Source: Rickettsiales bacterium
GTDB taxonomy: Bacteria > Pseudomonadota > Alphaproteobacteria > Rickettsiales > JAJNBL01
Direction: 5' to 3'
Assembly: GCA_021156175.1 (NCBI GenBank)
Contig: JAJNBL010000001.1
Location: 310,001-374,000, forward strand
Length of the DNA: 64,000 nucleotides
Made by a program: the position numbers and the translations under genes. Under the pieces are notes generated by a model. The model saw nothing but the letters and a program-made list of their open reading frames with translations. It was not told the origin of the DNA and searched no databases. Below, piece by piece: positions 35,612 through 44,256 of the stretch (the first letter of the stretch is position 1; each line of letters starts with the position of its first letter).

Positions 35612-36160
35612 TTAGTTAGCTTTATCATCATCGGAGTTTTGAGCAGCTACAGCAGCTTTTCGTCTCTGGTAGAGCGCAGCAAAATCAATTGGCTCCAACA
35701 TCAACGGCAAAAAACCTCCATCGCGGCTAACATCGCCGATAACGCGACGTGCAAATGGGAAAAGCATATTCGGGCAATAAATCATGAGCAGCGGCTCACG
35801 CTCCTGCAAAGGAATATTGTTGAGTGTAAATACACCCGCATACGAAAGCTCTACCAAGAAAATCACGGCCTTTTCATCCGCCAGTGCTTTAACCGTAAAG
35901 TTAAGCGCCACCTCATAGACATTTTCTTGTAGCCCCTTCGCCTGGATATCAATTGCCACATCAATCCGCGGTTTAGTTTTTGGTGCACCCAAACTCATCG
36001 GCGCATTCGGACTTTCAAACGAAAGATCTTTCACGTATTGCGCATTCACCTGCAACAACGGGAGTTGCTGAGAGTCTTGAGGATTCTTTGGAGCCTCAGC
36101 TGTGTTCTTTTTGGTATCCTTGGCATCTTTATCCGATGTATGTTTTTTATGATCAGGCAT
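35612..36160 (-). CDS. secB: Protein-export chaperone SecB
   Basis: The 182-residue protein has a 30-residue Lys-rich N-terminal extension followed by the SecB core: LLQVNAQYVKDLSFESPNAP, YEVALNFTVKA, ELSYAGVFTL, LMIYCPNMLFPFARRVIGDV and GGFLPLMLEPIDFAALYQ. SecB keeps pre-proteins unfolded and hands them to SecA. CGGAG lies eight bases before the ATG. Confidence 0.96.
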   Translation of the reverse strand: MPDHKKHTSDKDAKDTKKNTAEAPKNPQDSQQLPLLQVNAQYVKDLSFESPNAPMSLGAPKTKPRIDVAIDIQAKGLQENVYEVALNFTVKALADEKAVIFLVELSYAGVFTLNNIPLQEREPLLMIYCPNMLFPFARRVIGDVSRDGGFLPLMLEPIDFAALYQRRKAAVAAQNSDDDKAN

Positions 36161-36245
36161 GAGGTGTACTCCGTAAAAATTTGTTCATACTGCAGGTGCA
36201 TTATATCGCGCCAAAAGGATTTGTCAGCTGATATAAATCATCAGT

Positions 36246-37124
36246 CTAAGCATCTATATCTGTCTTTGCTATCTGCGGCCGTCGAAGTGTCACAATCCCC
36301 ACACCCGCCAGCATGAGGCCCGTACCCATCATAATGGTGAAAGAAAGCGGTTCATCCATGAGTACCACTCCACCGATCACACCAAATAGCGGAACAAGCA
36401 ATATCAGTGGCGCGAGTAGATTAACCGGGTTTTTTGTCAAGAGATAAAACCAAAGACCGTGGGAAACAATCGATCCTCCAATCGCGATATACAACAATGC
36501 ACCCAGGTTTGGCAGCGTCATCGTGAGAAGCTGGTTGACTTGCCCCTCTTCCACCGCGAAGGAAATCACTCCCATAGGGATCACCGCAAGCAGCGATATC
36601 CATGCCACCAGCGGCAACACGGCAACAGGGGGTAAGCGCTTCAGGCCTATGCTGTAAAATGCCCAGGAAACAGCACTTCCCACCATGAACAAAAAGGCCA
36701 TTGGATGCTCAATACTATTGGGGGCGCCCATCAAGACAAAGGTTCCGCTGATCGCAAGCAACACGCCCATAATGCTCCGCCAGCCAATTTTTTCTTTAAA
36801 CAACACCACACCAAGCAGCAGCACCGACGGAATTGCCAGCTGCTGCACGACCGCGCCAATAGACGATGCCAAGCCAAAATAGAGTGATGCGTACATAAAT
36901 CCCAAATGCAATACCGCAAAGGAAAACATCACCCGTGCTATCACAGGGATAGGCAGCGGCGGCCTCCGATAAAAAGGAATCAGCAGCACGCTCACCAACA
37001 CCATACGCAATACCAGCAGGAAAAATGGCGAAAAATGCCCCAGCGCTGCCTTCGAGAAAACAAAATTTAACCCCCACAGCAAGGTAACGACCAATGCCAG
37101 AATGAGATGGGGTAATGAAAGCAT
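36246..37124 (-). CDS. EamA/DMT-family exporter
   Basis: The 292-residue protein has about ten hydrophobic helices arranged as two EamA repeats: the first around LLWGLNFVFSKAALGHFSPF, the second around GSAVSWAFYSIGLKRLP and GLWFYLLTKNPVNLLAPLILLVPLFGVIGG. Members export amino acids or other metabolites; the sequence gives no substrate. The start has GGGAG upstream and lies five bases after the tadA stop, so the two form an operon. Confidence 0.88.
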   Translation of the reverse strand: MLSLPHLILALVVTLLWGLNFVFSKAALGHFSPFFLLVLRMVLVSVLLIPFYRRPPLPIPVIARVMFSFAVLHLGFMYASLYFGLASSIGAVVQQLAIPSVLLLGVVLFKEKIGWRSIMGVLLAISGTFVLMGAPNSIEHPMAFLFMVGSAVSWAFYSIGLKRLPPVAVLPLVAWISLLAVIPMGVISFAVEEGQVNQLLTMTLPNLGALLYIAIGGSIVSHGLWFYLLTKNPVNLLAPLILLVPLFGVIGGVVLMDEPLSFTIMMGTGLMLAGVGIVTLRRPQIAKTDIDA

Positions 37125-37129
37125 CGACT

Positions 37130-37588
37130 CTACTCCCGGCGTTCTTTAAAAAAATTCTGCAGCATTACCGCCGCCTGCTTCTCTCGGATACCACCGTAAA
37201 TTTCGGGCTTATGATGGCACGAAGCCGCCTCAAATATCCGGGCGCCATGGTCCACTCCACCGCCTTTGACATCATACGCGGCAAAATATACTCTTTCTAT
37301 ACGTGCAAAACTGATAGCTTGCGCACACATGGGACAAGGCTCTAACGTCACATAAAGATCGCACCCCAGCAGCCTCGGAGAGGAAAATGCTTTACAAGCC
37401 TCACGCAGCGCAAGTATTTCAGCATGCGCGGTTGGGTCAAAGGTGGTTTCGGTAAGATTATAAGTTGATGCCACAATACGACCAGTGGCGCGTTCTACGA
37501 CCACCGCGCCGACAGGCACTTCACCGAGCTTTTCCGCCATTTGTGCCAATGCAAAAGCCTCTTCCATATAATCCTGAGATGACGACAT
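37130..37588 (-). CDS. tadA: tRNA-specific adenosine deaminase
   Basis: The 152-residue zinc enzyme converts A34 to inosine in tRNA-Arg(ACG). The zinc and catalytic motifs are intact: HAE (TAHAEILALREA) and PCPMC (TLEPCPMCAQAISFARI). Length is normal. The start at 37588 has AAAGG upstream; an internal ATG at 37567 is possible. Confidence 0.95.
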   Translation of the reverse strand: MSSSQDYMEEAFALAQMAEKLGEVPVGAVVVERATGRIVASTYNLTETTFDPTAHAEILALREACKAFSSPRLLGCDLYVTLEPCPMCAQAISFARIERVYFAAYDVKGGGVDHGARIFEAASCHHKPEIYGGIREKQAAVMLQNFFKERRE

Positions 37589-37685
37589 CTAAAAAGACCT
37601 TTATGCGCTTTAGTAATTGATTAACACTCTGTCGCTACTACTATAACAAACTGGAATTAAGAAACAGCAAAACCTTAAAACACGC

Positions 37686-39140
37686 ATGTTTACATTTATC
37701 CGATACCTTGTTCTAACTATATTTGCAGGCGTGATTGCAGCTTCGTTGCTTTCGGGCACCTATACTCGCAACATCGTAGAAGATAAAATTTTGGCCCCCT
37801 TGCTGCTGGAACGCGCAGAAGCTCTGGCCGATGCGTTTGACACGTTAATCTGGAAGAAACATGCGACAGCGATTCATGAACTTGAAGGAAAACCACCAAG
37901 CGCGTGGGAAAGCAGCGAAGATCTGATACTCCTCAAGAAACGTACTTCGGTCATTATTTCCGCCGTTCAGCTCACTCAATTTACGCTCTACACACCAAGC
38001 CAAGTAACAATATACACCAACACCCAATGGAGCCTCCCTTTCTTCGATGATGCAAGCAAAGTGGATTTCCGAAATGCTGTCTCTGGCACGATGAGCTATC
38101 ACATCATCCAAAATGTAAGCTTCAAGAATAAACAAAACGAAGACAAGGAAGGCAACCTCCTGCATATCCTGATTCCGCTAAAAAACGATGCTGGCGCCAC
38201 GGAAGCAGTGCTTCGTATAGTGTATGATATCTCAGTGGTTGATGCCAATCTCTCCCACTATCACTACCTCTTCGTCGGAATTGTCAGCGCAATCAGCATT
38301 ATTTGCTATTTCCTGATCCATATCCTTGTTTCCCGTGCGCAAGCGATGATCGCAAAGCAAAGCGAGATTAACAAAGAGCTTCAAGAAGCCAAAGCGCGTG
38401 CGGAACATGAAAGCCGTGAGAAATCAAAATTCCTGGCCAATGTGAGCCACGAGCTTAGGACTCCGCTCAATGCAATCATTGGCTTCTCCGACATCATCAA
38501 AGATGAAGTCATGGGTCCGATCGGCAACCAGCAATACAAGGATTACATCCTGGATATCAACAACTCTGGGGTGCATCTCTTGAGCCTTATTAACGACATC
38601 CTCGATTACTCCAAAGCCGAGGCCGGCAAGCTTGAAGTGGATGTAGTCGATGTAGATTTAACCAAGATCATCAAAAACAGTATGCGCCTGGTGCTGCCTC
38701 GTGCAAAAGAAGCGCAAGTGAAGCTGATCGAAAATATTCCTGACAAACATATCATCATGACCGCCGATCCAAAGCGGATTAAACAGGTGCTGCTAAATTT
38801 GCTCTCGAATTCCGTTAAATTCACACCAGAACAAGGCGAGGTGAAGCTCTCCGCCTGGGAGCGTGATGGAAAAATCACGATTGAAGTGGCCGATACCGGT
38901 ATTGGGATTTCTGCCAAAGATATCGCCAAAGCTATGTCTACCTTTGGCCAAGTGGATAGCTCGCTTTCCCGCCGTTATGAAGGAACAGGCTTAGGCTTAC
39001 CTTTTAGCAAAAAACTCGTGGAAATGATGAATGGCGAATTCCATTTGAAGAGTGAAGAAGGTTTAGGAACAACCGTGACGCTGACCTTCCCTTCACGCCA
39101 GGAATCAGGGCTCAGCACTGCACCGGCGGTGAGAATGTAA
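37686..39140 (+). CDS. Membrane histidine kinase, PleC/DivJ-like catalytic domain
   Basis: The 484-residue protein has TM1 about 6-24, a roughly 165-residue periplasmic domain, TM2 about 195-215, a coiled coil and HisKA with H255 in ANVSHELRTPLNAIIGFSDII, then LINDILDYSKAEAGK, N box LLNLLSNSVKFTP and GTGLGLPFSKKLVEMMNG. The wording GPIGNQQYKDYILDINNSG and GLGLP is typical of the alphaproteobacterial PleC/DivJ/PdhS kinases that act on DivK/PleD and so on CtrA. No PAS domain or receiver is present. No regulator is adjacent, so the partner is unknown. Confidence 0.88.
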   Translation: MFTFIRYLVLTIFAGVIAASLLSGTYTRNIVEDKILAPLLLERAEALADAFDTLIWKKHATAIHELEGKPPSAWESSEDLILLKKRTSVIISAVQLTQFTLYTPSQVTIYTNTQWSLPFFDDASKVDFRNAVSGTMSYHIIQNVSFKNKQNEDKEGNLLHILIPLKNDAGATEAVLRIVYDISVVDANLSHYHYLFVGIVSAISIICYFLIHILVSRAQAMIAKQSEINKELQEAKARAEHESREKSKFLANVSHELRTPLNAIIGFSDIIKDEVMGPIGNQQYKDYILDINNSGVHLLSLINDILDYSKAEAGKLEVDVVDVDLTKIIKNSMRLVLPRAKEAQVKLIENIPDKHIIMTADPKRIKQVLLNLLSNSVKFTPEQGEVKLSAWERDGKITIEVADTGIGISAKDIAKAMSTFGQVDSSLSRRYEGTGLGLPFSKKLVEMMNGEFHLKSEEGLGTTVTLTFPSRQESGLSTAPAVRM

Positions 39141-39142
39141 CT

Positions 39143-39484
39143 TCAGACACCAGCGCTTTCTTTCGCCGCCAGCTTCATAATCGACGTCAACAATCCCGGC
39201 AGCCTTTCCTCTATATCCTCCGCGCGGATGACATTCCGGTGCTCAACGCCCTGCTTGGTGGTTCGGACAAGGCCAGACTCCCGCAATATCCTAAAATGAT
39301 GTGATAATGTAGATTTTGGAACACTCGGGCATGGCGATGCCTCTGAACAAGATGTACAACCGCCCTTGTTGATCATCGTTTGCACAATACGTAGCCGCAC
39401 CGGATCACCCAGTGCACTCAGCACTCCGGCAAGGGTAATATCGTCTTTGGATGGGTGAACAAACTGGGTCATAAAAAGCATCAT
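39143..39484 (-). CDS. ArsR-family transcriptional regulator with a Cys cluster
   Basis: From the ATG at 39482-39484 (AGAGG seven bases upstream) the protein has 113 residues. It is a winged-helix ArsR/SmtB repressor: LGDPVRLRIVQTMI, recognition helix KSTLSHHFRILRESGLV, wing KQGVEHRNVIR. Between helices it carries C43-x2-C46-x5-C52 (CTSCSEASPC), which could sense thiol-reactive compounds or bind metal. It diverges from an old yellow enzyme gene, and a strong palindrome lies between them. Confidence 0.9.
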   Translation of the reverse strand: MMLFMTQFVHPSKDDITLAGVLSALGDPVRLRIVQTMINKGGCTSCSEASPCPSVPKSTLSHHFRILRESGLVRTTKQGVEHRNVIRAEDIEERLPGLLTSIMKLAAKESAGV

Positions 39485-39494
39485 AACATACCTC

Positions 39495-39535
39495 TTGACA
39501 TACTTCAATAGTTCGATAATATTGAATTATTGAAC
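39495..39535. promoter_or_regulatory. Promoter and ArsR-type operator for the old yellow enzyme gene
   Basis: TTGACA (39495-39500) and a weak -10 TAATAT (39517-39522, 16-base spacer) form a promoter for the plus-strand gene. Overlapping it, the arms GTTCGATAAT (39511-39520) and ATTATTGAAC (39526-39535) form an inverted repeat with one mismatch around a 5-base centre. Binding of the divergent ArsR protein here would block both genes. Confidence 0.6.
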
Positions 39536-39555
39536 TTATGCTAAGGAGCAACCAA

Positions 39556-40626
39556 ATGACCAGTCTATTTGATCCTCTTAAAATCGGCGCAATTACCCTT
39601 CCTAATCGCATTATCATGTCTCCGCTCACCCGTAGCCGAGCTGGCAACATTCGCGTCCCTAATGAGCTAATGCAGGAATATTATACCCAACGCGCCTCCG
39701 CTGGCCTGATCCTGAGCGAAGCCACTTCCGTCACTCCAATGGGTGTAGGCTACGCAGATACGCCAGGAATTTGGTCGCAAGAACAGGTCGCAGGATGGAA
39801 AATGATTACCGATGCCGTTCATAAAGCAGGCGGACGAATGTTCCTTCAACTATGGCATGTGGGACGCATTTCCGACCCCATTTTCTTAAATGGACAAACA
39901 CCTGTTGCACCGAGCGCCATCCAACCTAAAGGCCATGTGAGCTTAGTACGCCCACAAAAACCGTATGTCACTCCACGGGCACTTGAAACACATGAAATCC
40001 CAGAGGTTATTGAAGCATTCCGCAAGGGTGCAGAAAATGCGAAAGCGGCAGGATTTGATGGCGTAGAAGTCCACGGAGCCAATGGCTATCTGCTCGATCA
40101 ATTCTTGCAAGACAGTACCAATACGCGCACCGATCAATATGGCGGTTCTTTAGAGAATCGTGCACGGCTAATGCTTGAAGTAACCGATGCCGTCATTTCA
40201 GTATGGGGAGCGGATCGCGTGGGTATGCACTTAGCACCCCGCGGCGATGCGCACGATATGGGCGATTCCGATCTACTTAGCACCTTTACCTATGTAGCTG
40301 AACAGTTAGGCAAACGAAAAATCGCTTTTATCTGCGCCCGTGAAGGACAAAGGGATGACTGGTTCGCGCCCAAACTGAAAGCAGCATTTGGTGGTGTGTA
40401 TATTGTGAATGAAGGCTTTACGCAGGACACCGCAGCACAAGCAATCGCAGAAGGAAAAGTAGATGCCGTTGCCTTTGGTAAATCATTTATTGCAAATCCC
40501 GATCTGCCCCATCGGTTTAAGACCGGCGCAAGCTTAAACACGCCTGATGCTGGAACATTCTATGCACCAACACGGGAGGGATATGTAGACTATCCTTTTT
40601 TTGAACAAGCAGCAAAAGCAAGTTAG
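39556..40626 (+). CDS. Old yellow enzyme family NADH:flavin oxidoreductase
   Basis: The 356-residue TIM-barrel flavoenzyme reduces activated C=C bonds or nitro groups with NAD(P)H. Motifs: LFDPLKIGAITLPNRIIMSPLTRSRA, QLWHVGRISDP, the substrate-binding pair in GVEVHGANGYLLDQFLQ, and QYGGSLENRARL. It resembles NemA-type N-ethylmaleimide reductases. The ATG at 39556 has AAGGAG eight bases upstream; the earlier ATG at 39538 does not. The ArsR-like gene and palindrome in front suggest induction by electrophiles. Confidence 0.94.
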   Translation: MTSLFDPLKIGAITLPNRIIMSPLTRSRAGNIRVPNELMQEYYTQRASAGLILSEATSVTPMGVGYADTPGIWSQEQVAGWKMITDAVHKAGGRMFLQLWHVGRISDPIFLNGQTPVAPSAIQPKGHVSLVRPQKPYVTPRALETHEIPEVIEAFRKGAENAKAAGFDGVEVHGANGYLLDQFLQDSTNTRTDQYGGSLENRARLMLEVTDAVISVWGADRVGMHLAPRGDAHDMGDSDLLSTFTYVAEQLGKRKIAFICAREGQRDDWFAPKLKAAFGGVYIVNEGFTQDTAAQAIAEGKVDAVAFGKSFIANPDLPHRFKTGASLNTPDAGTFYAPTREGYVDYPFFEQAAKAS

Positions 40627-41549
40627 ATAGTCCGTCCCCGGGATGGACTATCCTTTTCCTGTTCATGCTGTTGAACAAATGTCGCAGCTTTAGAAGGTGC
40701 ATCAATCTTTGCGATATTTTGCTCCGTAATTTTCCCGCGAGGACCAATCAGCTCCACGAAGAAATCCTTATACCCTTCCGGACATCCCATTTCATATAGC
40801 TTTTTATAGGAAGCAATGTAATGGGTATACTCCGGCGGGATAGATACAAGCGGTTGGCTAGTGGGATCTTTCACAGTGCCATCTTCATTGAGTGAACCTT
40901 CAGAATAAACCGCCATCGGCCCTTCCATGAACAACCGGCCTTCAGCATGAGGTTTGCAAAGTTTCTTCGCAAACCTAATGGCATTATAGTCGATTTCTGG
41001 TCCACACGCATCAAGCGCATTTTGCGCATCCGCGATGATTCTATCTGCAGATTTTTTAATATTGTGAACAACTCTTTTTACATCGTAAGCACAGATTTCC
41101 ATATTTTTGAGAATCGCCTCAACATCAATATCAAGCGCCCGGGATTCAGCGAGGAGGAGGAGGAGAGATGGATTATTCACTCGAGGGTATAACGCTAAAA
41201 GGTGATCTACACCTATTTGTAACGCAGTCCGCTTTTCTTCCAATGTGGGTAAAGCATCATAGATCAGCTTTACCATCGACGGATTACCACCCATAATTGC
41301 AGCAATCACATGGTCTTCGTATAGAATCACCTTCTCTGGAAACACATTAAGGAAAAACTTCATCACATCAACATGCCCAGCAAGTATTGCATCCGGAATG
41401 GCAATATACCTGCTCGAAGCTTCTTCATTAGCTTCAGTTTTTTCCTCAAGTATCTCTTCTATCGTTGTAAAACTTGCTTGGTAAAGAATATCAAGGATTT
41501 TTTGCTCATCCTCATCACCCAAAGCGTCAAAAAACCGTTCTTTGCTCAT
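40623..41549 (-). CDS. Ankyrin-repeat-like hypothetical protein
   Basis: The 308-residue protein has a helix-rich N-terminal half with degenerate ankyrin-like units (PDAILAGHVDVMKFFLNVFPEK, IAAIMGGNPSMVKLIYDALP) and a C-terminal half of no known family. There is no signal peptide, so it is probably cytoplasmic, possibly a protein-protein adaptor. Its stop lies within the last four bases of the convergent oxidoreductase gene. Confidence 0.6.
   Translation of the reverse strand: MSKERFFDALGDEDEQKILDILYQASFTTIEEILEEKTEANEEASSRYIAIPDAILAGHVDVMKFFLNVFPEKVILYEDHVIAAIMGGNPSMVKLIYDALPTLEEKRTALQIGVDHLLALYPRVNNPSLLLLLAESRALDIDVEAILKNMEICAYDVKRVVHNIKKSADRIIADAQNALDACGPEIDYNAIRFAKKLCKPHAEGRLFMEGPMAVYSEGSLNEDGTVKDPTSQPLVSIPPEYTHYIASYKKLYEMGCPEGYKDFFVELIGPRGKITEQNIAKIDAPSKAATFVQQHEQEKDSPSRGRTI
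40626..40657 (+). terminator. Intrinsic terminator of the old yellow enzyme gene
   Basis: GATAGTCC (40626-40633) pairs with GGACTATC (40645-40652), extended by four inner pairs to a 12-bp stem with a 3-base loop, followed by CTTTT. It overlaps the 3' coding end of the convergent ankyrin-like gene. Confidence 0.7.
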
Positions 41550-41665
41550 GACAATATTTCTTGTTGTTAAGAAATAAATGTTATCACATTAAGCAAACCT
41601 TCTCAAGGAGAAAATTTAGGAAAAATAGATCCTTATCCTATCAGCATCCTATCAGGAAATAAAAA

Positions 41666-41995
41666 CTAAAACGGCAACATAAACGGCGTGCTAGCCACAC
41701 GGAGGATGCTGATGGCAAGAAAGCCATCCTGGACATTTTTCTCGAATTCAGTGGGCTCATAGCCTGGCGGGATGAGCTCTTTGGCCGATGGATTCGCGCG
41801 GGAGGCCGAAATAATATCTTTCGCTGAAGGACGTCCAGGAGCAGCAGAGGGAATCCGGTTCTGTACAATCGAAGGCGGCGGTGGGGCATCTTCCCCGTGC
41901 AGGACAGGAGCAGAGGCAGGATTACAGCCCATCAGCATGCCCAAGCATAGGCAAGCACAAACGCATAATCCTAATTGAAAACATTTCCCTATCAT
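41666..41995 (-). CDS. Small lipoprotein, unknown function
   Basis: The 109-residue product has a lipoprotein signal: hydrophobic, unusually Cys-rich LCVCACLCLGMLMGC with the lipobox LMGC (lipidated Cys24), then a Pro-rich linker (EDAPPPPSIV). It is not a family I recognise. It stands between an ankyrin-like gene and an RcdA-like gene, all on the minus strand. Confidence 0.6.
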   Translation of the reverse strand: MIGKCFQLGLCVCACLCLGMLMGCNPASAPVLHGEDAPPPPSIVQNRIPSAAPGRPSAKDIISASRANPSAKELIPPGYEPTEFEKNVQDGFLAISILRVASTPFMLPF

Positions 41996-42035
41996 ACTTC
42001 CAATCTACCTTATAACCATTGAAAAACCGTTACGG

Positions 42036-42494
42036 TTAGTGAAATGTAGTACATGCGGATGGGGTTTTAGAAAGCTTTTCCTGTATCCGCCCATCCAAGC
42101 GCCTGATTCGTTCATAGATCTCAGTGCTTTCTTCTAATAAATGCCGGACCGGAAGCGGAATAACCGTCACGAATTTAGTATCATCTTCAGGATGTCCTGT
42201 CACATCAAGCAGCTGAAATAATTCCAATTTTGCCTCATCAAATGCGATCTCTTCTTGATGTACCGCCTTCCACAGCATAAGCCATGCGGCAACATTCCCC
42301 AGCCGGGTCGTAATAGTTGACATAACCAGGGTGTAATACAACTTATCATTATCGCTTAGCCGGATCTTATCGCGCGCTCCCTGTGTTTGAAAATAATCTC
42401 TCGCACGGACTAAAAGCTGCACCGTTGTTTTATAATCACGTTCTAGGAAGCGGAATCCATCCCTGCTCCCGTACAGTTCTGTGAGCACGCTCAT
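42036..42494 (-). CDS. DUF1465/RcdA-like protein
   Basis: The 152-residue helical protein contains STITTRLGNVAAWLMLWKAV followed by HQEEIAFDEAK, which matches the conserved centre of DUF1465 proteins (TTRLMQ-ASWLL-QRAV-EGEM). The best known member, RcdA of Caulobacter, is an adaptor that helps ClpXP degrade the cell-cycle regulator CtrA. If right, this gene and the PleC/DivJ-like kinase nearby indicate a CtrA circuit. The assignment rests on motif memory. Confidence 0.6.
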   Translation of the reverse strand: MSVLTELYGSRDGFRFLERDYKTTVQLLVRARDYFQTQGARDKIRLSDNDKLYYTLVMSTITTRLGNVAAWLMLWKAVHQEEIAFDEAKLELFQLLDVTGHPEDDTKFVTVIPLPVRHLLEESTEIYERIRRLDGRIQEKLSKTPSACTTFH

Positions 42495-42684
42495 AATAAC
42501 TATTATATTAATTTATTATTAATTTCTTGTTAATGTATAATATATTGACTTAATTATGTAAAGAGTAGCCAGACCGAAATAAAGAAAAAATGCTTTATGT
42601 GCTCCACGCTGTAATATATGATTAATATATCTAAGGTAGACTAAGCCTTAAGTAGAGATAATCACCTAAAAAGGGATCTTATCG

Positions 42685-43689
42685 TTGCCGGAGGCATCTG
42701 TTTATATAACCTTTGAGAAAAACGCCCTTCTCCCGCTTCTATTCGGGCCACAGGACGCACATCTTACTCGCATCGAAAAATCCTTTCAGGTATCAACCCA
42801 CTCGCGGGGAAATATCCTTTCAGTTACCGGAGAAGAAAGCACAGCAACACTTGCCAAAGCGGTGCTCGAATCGTTATATCATCAACTTGAACGTGGACAG
42901 GAGCTTTCTATGGGTGACGTAGACGCAGCAATTCGCATGGTGGGCAATCCTGCAAACGCTTCCGGGCTAAACGGCGAAAAGGCCGAACCATTTCAGGATG
43001 ATGACATCATCATCAAAACTAAACGCAAACATATCCGCCCCTATACCCATAACCAAAAAAATTATATCAAATCGCTTTATAAAAATGAGCTGGTGTTTGG
43101 TGTTGGCCCAGCAGGAACCGGTAAAACGTATATTGCCGTGGCCGTGGCCGTATCAATGTTCTTAAACCGTCAGGTCGAAAAAATTATTCTCTCCCGTCCC
43201 GCGGTGGAAGCAGGTGAAAAACTTGGTTTCTTACCTGGGGATATGCGGGAGAAAGTGGATCCATACCTCCAACCGCTTTATGATGCGCTCCATGATATGC
43301 TGCCCGCCGATCAAGTGGCAAAGCATTTGGAAGCCAAAGAGATTGAGATTGCACCGCTTGCCTTCATGCGCGGACGCACACTCACTAATGCGTACATTAT
43401 TCTCGATGAGGCACAAAACGCGACCTCTGTTCAAATGAAAATGTTCCTTACCCGTCTTGGCGAAGGAAGCCGGATGGTCGTGGCGGGGGATCTCACCCAA
43501 ACGGATTTGCCCCGTCAGGTAAAATCCGGTTTGCGCGATGCGATTGAGAAACTCCACGATATCCCAGAAATTGGTCGCGTACATTTCGATGCCGAAGATG
43601 TGGTGCGCCATCCGCTTACTGCGAAAATCGTGAAGGCCTATAATCGTTACAGCAGTAACGAAGCCTGGGGAGAAACACCTAGTGCCTGA
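42685..43689 (+). CDS. phoH: PhoH-like ATPase
   Basis: The 334-residue protein has an N-terminal KH-like region and a PhoH ATPase domain with Walker A GPAGTGKTY, Walker B IILDEAQNAT and RSRPAVEAGEKLGFLPGD-type PhoH signature (SRPAVEAGEKLGFLPGDMR). PhoH proteins are RNA-linked ATPases that co-occur with YbeY. The start appears to be TTG at 42685 after AAGGGA. It is first in phoH-ybeY-corC. Confidence 0.93.
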   Translation: MPEASVYITFEKNALLPLLFGPQDAHLTRIEKSFQVSTHSRGNILSVTGEESTATLAKAVLESLYHQLERGQELSMGDVDAAIRMVGNPANASGLNGEKAEPFQDDDIIIKTKRKHIRPYTHNQKNYIKSLYKNELVFGVGPAGTGKTYIAVAVAVSMFLNRQVEKIILSRPAVEAGEKLGFLPGDMREKVDPYLQPLYDALHDMLPADQVAKHLEAKEIEIAPLAFMRGRTLTNAYIILDEAQNATSVQMKMFLTRLGEGSRMVVAGDLTQTDLPRQVKSGLRDAIEKLHDIPEIGRVHFDAEDVVRHPLTAKIVKAYNRYSSNEAWGETPSA

Positions 43690-44227
43690 CCGACCGCAAC
43701 CATCTCGTAATATGATAGCCTGCGATACCCTAATCACTCTTGAAGACGAAGCCTGGGAATCGCTTTTCCCGGATTTAGAAACCTATGCTCTTACCTGCTG
43801 CCAGGCAGCCATCGAAGCAACATCGTTGGGATCGGTCGTTGCATCCTGCGAAATTTCTCTGCTCTTCACAAACGATACCCATATCCAAGAACTTAATCGT
43901 GATTATCGAAAAAAAGACAAACCCACCGATGTACTCTCTTTCCCAAGCTATGAGCTAAAGGTCGGGAAATATAATGAGCTTTCCCGCGAACCCGAACCCG
44001 TCATGCTCGGCGATGTAATTGTTTCACGTGAAACACTGATGCGTGATGCAGAAGACGAAGGGAAAACCCCGAGAACGCATCTTGCACATTTGCTCATTCA
44101 TGGAGTGTTGCACCTGTTAGGGTACGATCACGAAGAAGAATCCGAGGCGGAAACAATGGAAAAACTGGAAATTGCAATTTTAGGTGCAATGGGTATAAAG
44201 AATCCCTATAATGCAACAGAGTATTAG
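43682..44227 (+). CDS. ybeY: Endoribonuclease YbeY (16S rRNA maturation)
   Basis: The 181-residue protein carries the zinc motif HLLIHGVLHLLGYDHE (H-x3-H-x5-H) and the family phrase NRDYRKKDKPTDVLSFP. YbeY acts in 16S rRNA 3' end processing and ribosome quality control. The GTG at 43682 overlaps the phoH stop; an ATG at 43712 is the alternative but has no ribosome site. Confidence 0.94.
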   Translation: MPDRPQPSRNMIACDTLITLEDEAWESLFPDLETYALTCCQAAIEATSLGSVVASCEISLLFTNDTHIQELNRDYRKKDKPTDVLSFPSYELKVGKYNELSREPEPVMLGDVIVSRETLMRDAEDEGKTPRTHLAHLLIHGVLHLLGYDHEEESEAETMEKLEIAILGAMGIKNPYNATEY

Positions 44228-44256
44228 CTGTTAATTAATACAATAGACACTGGTTT

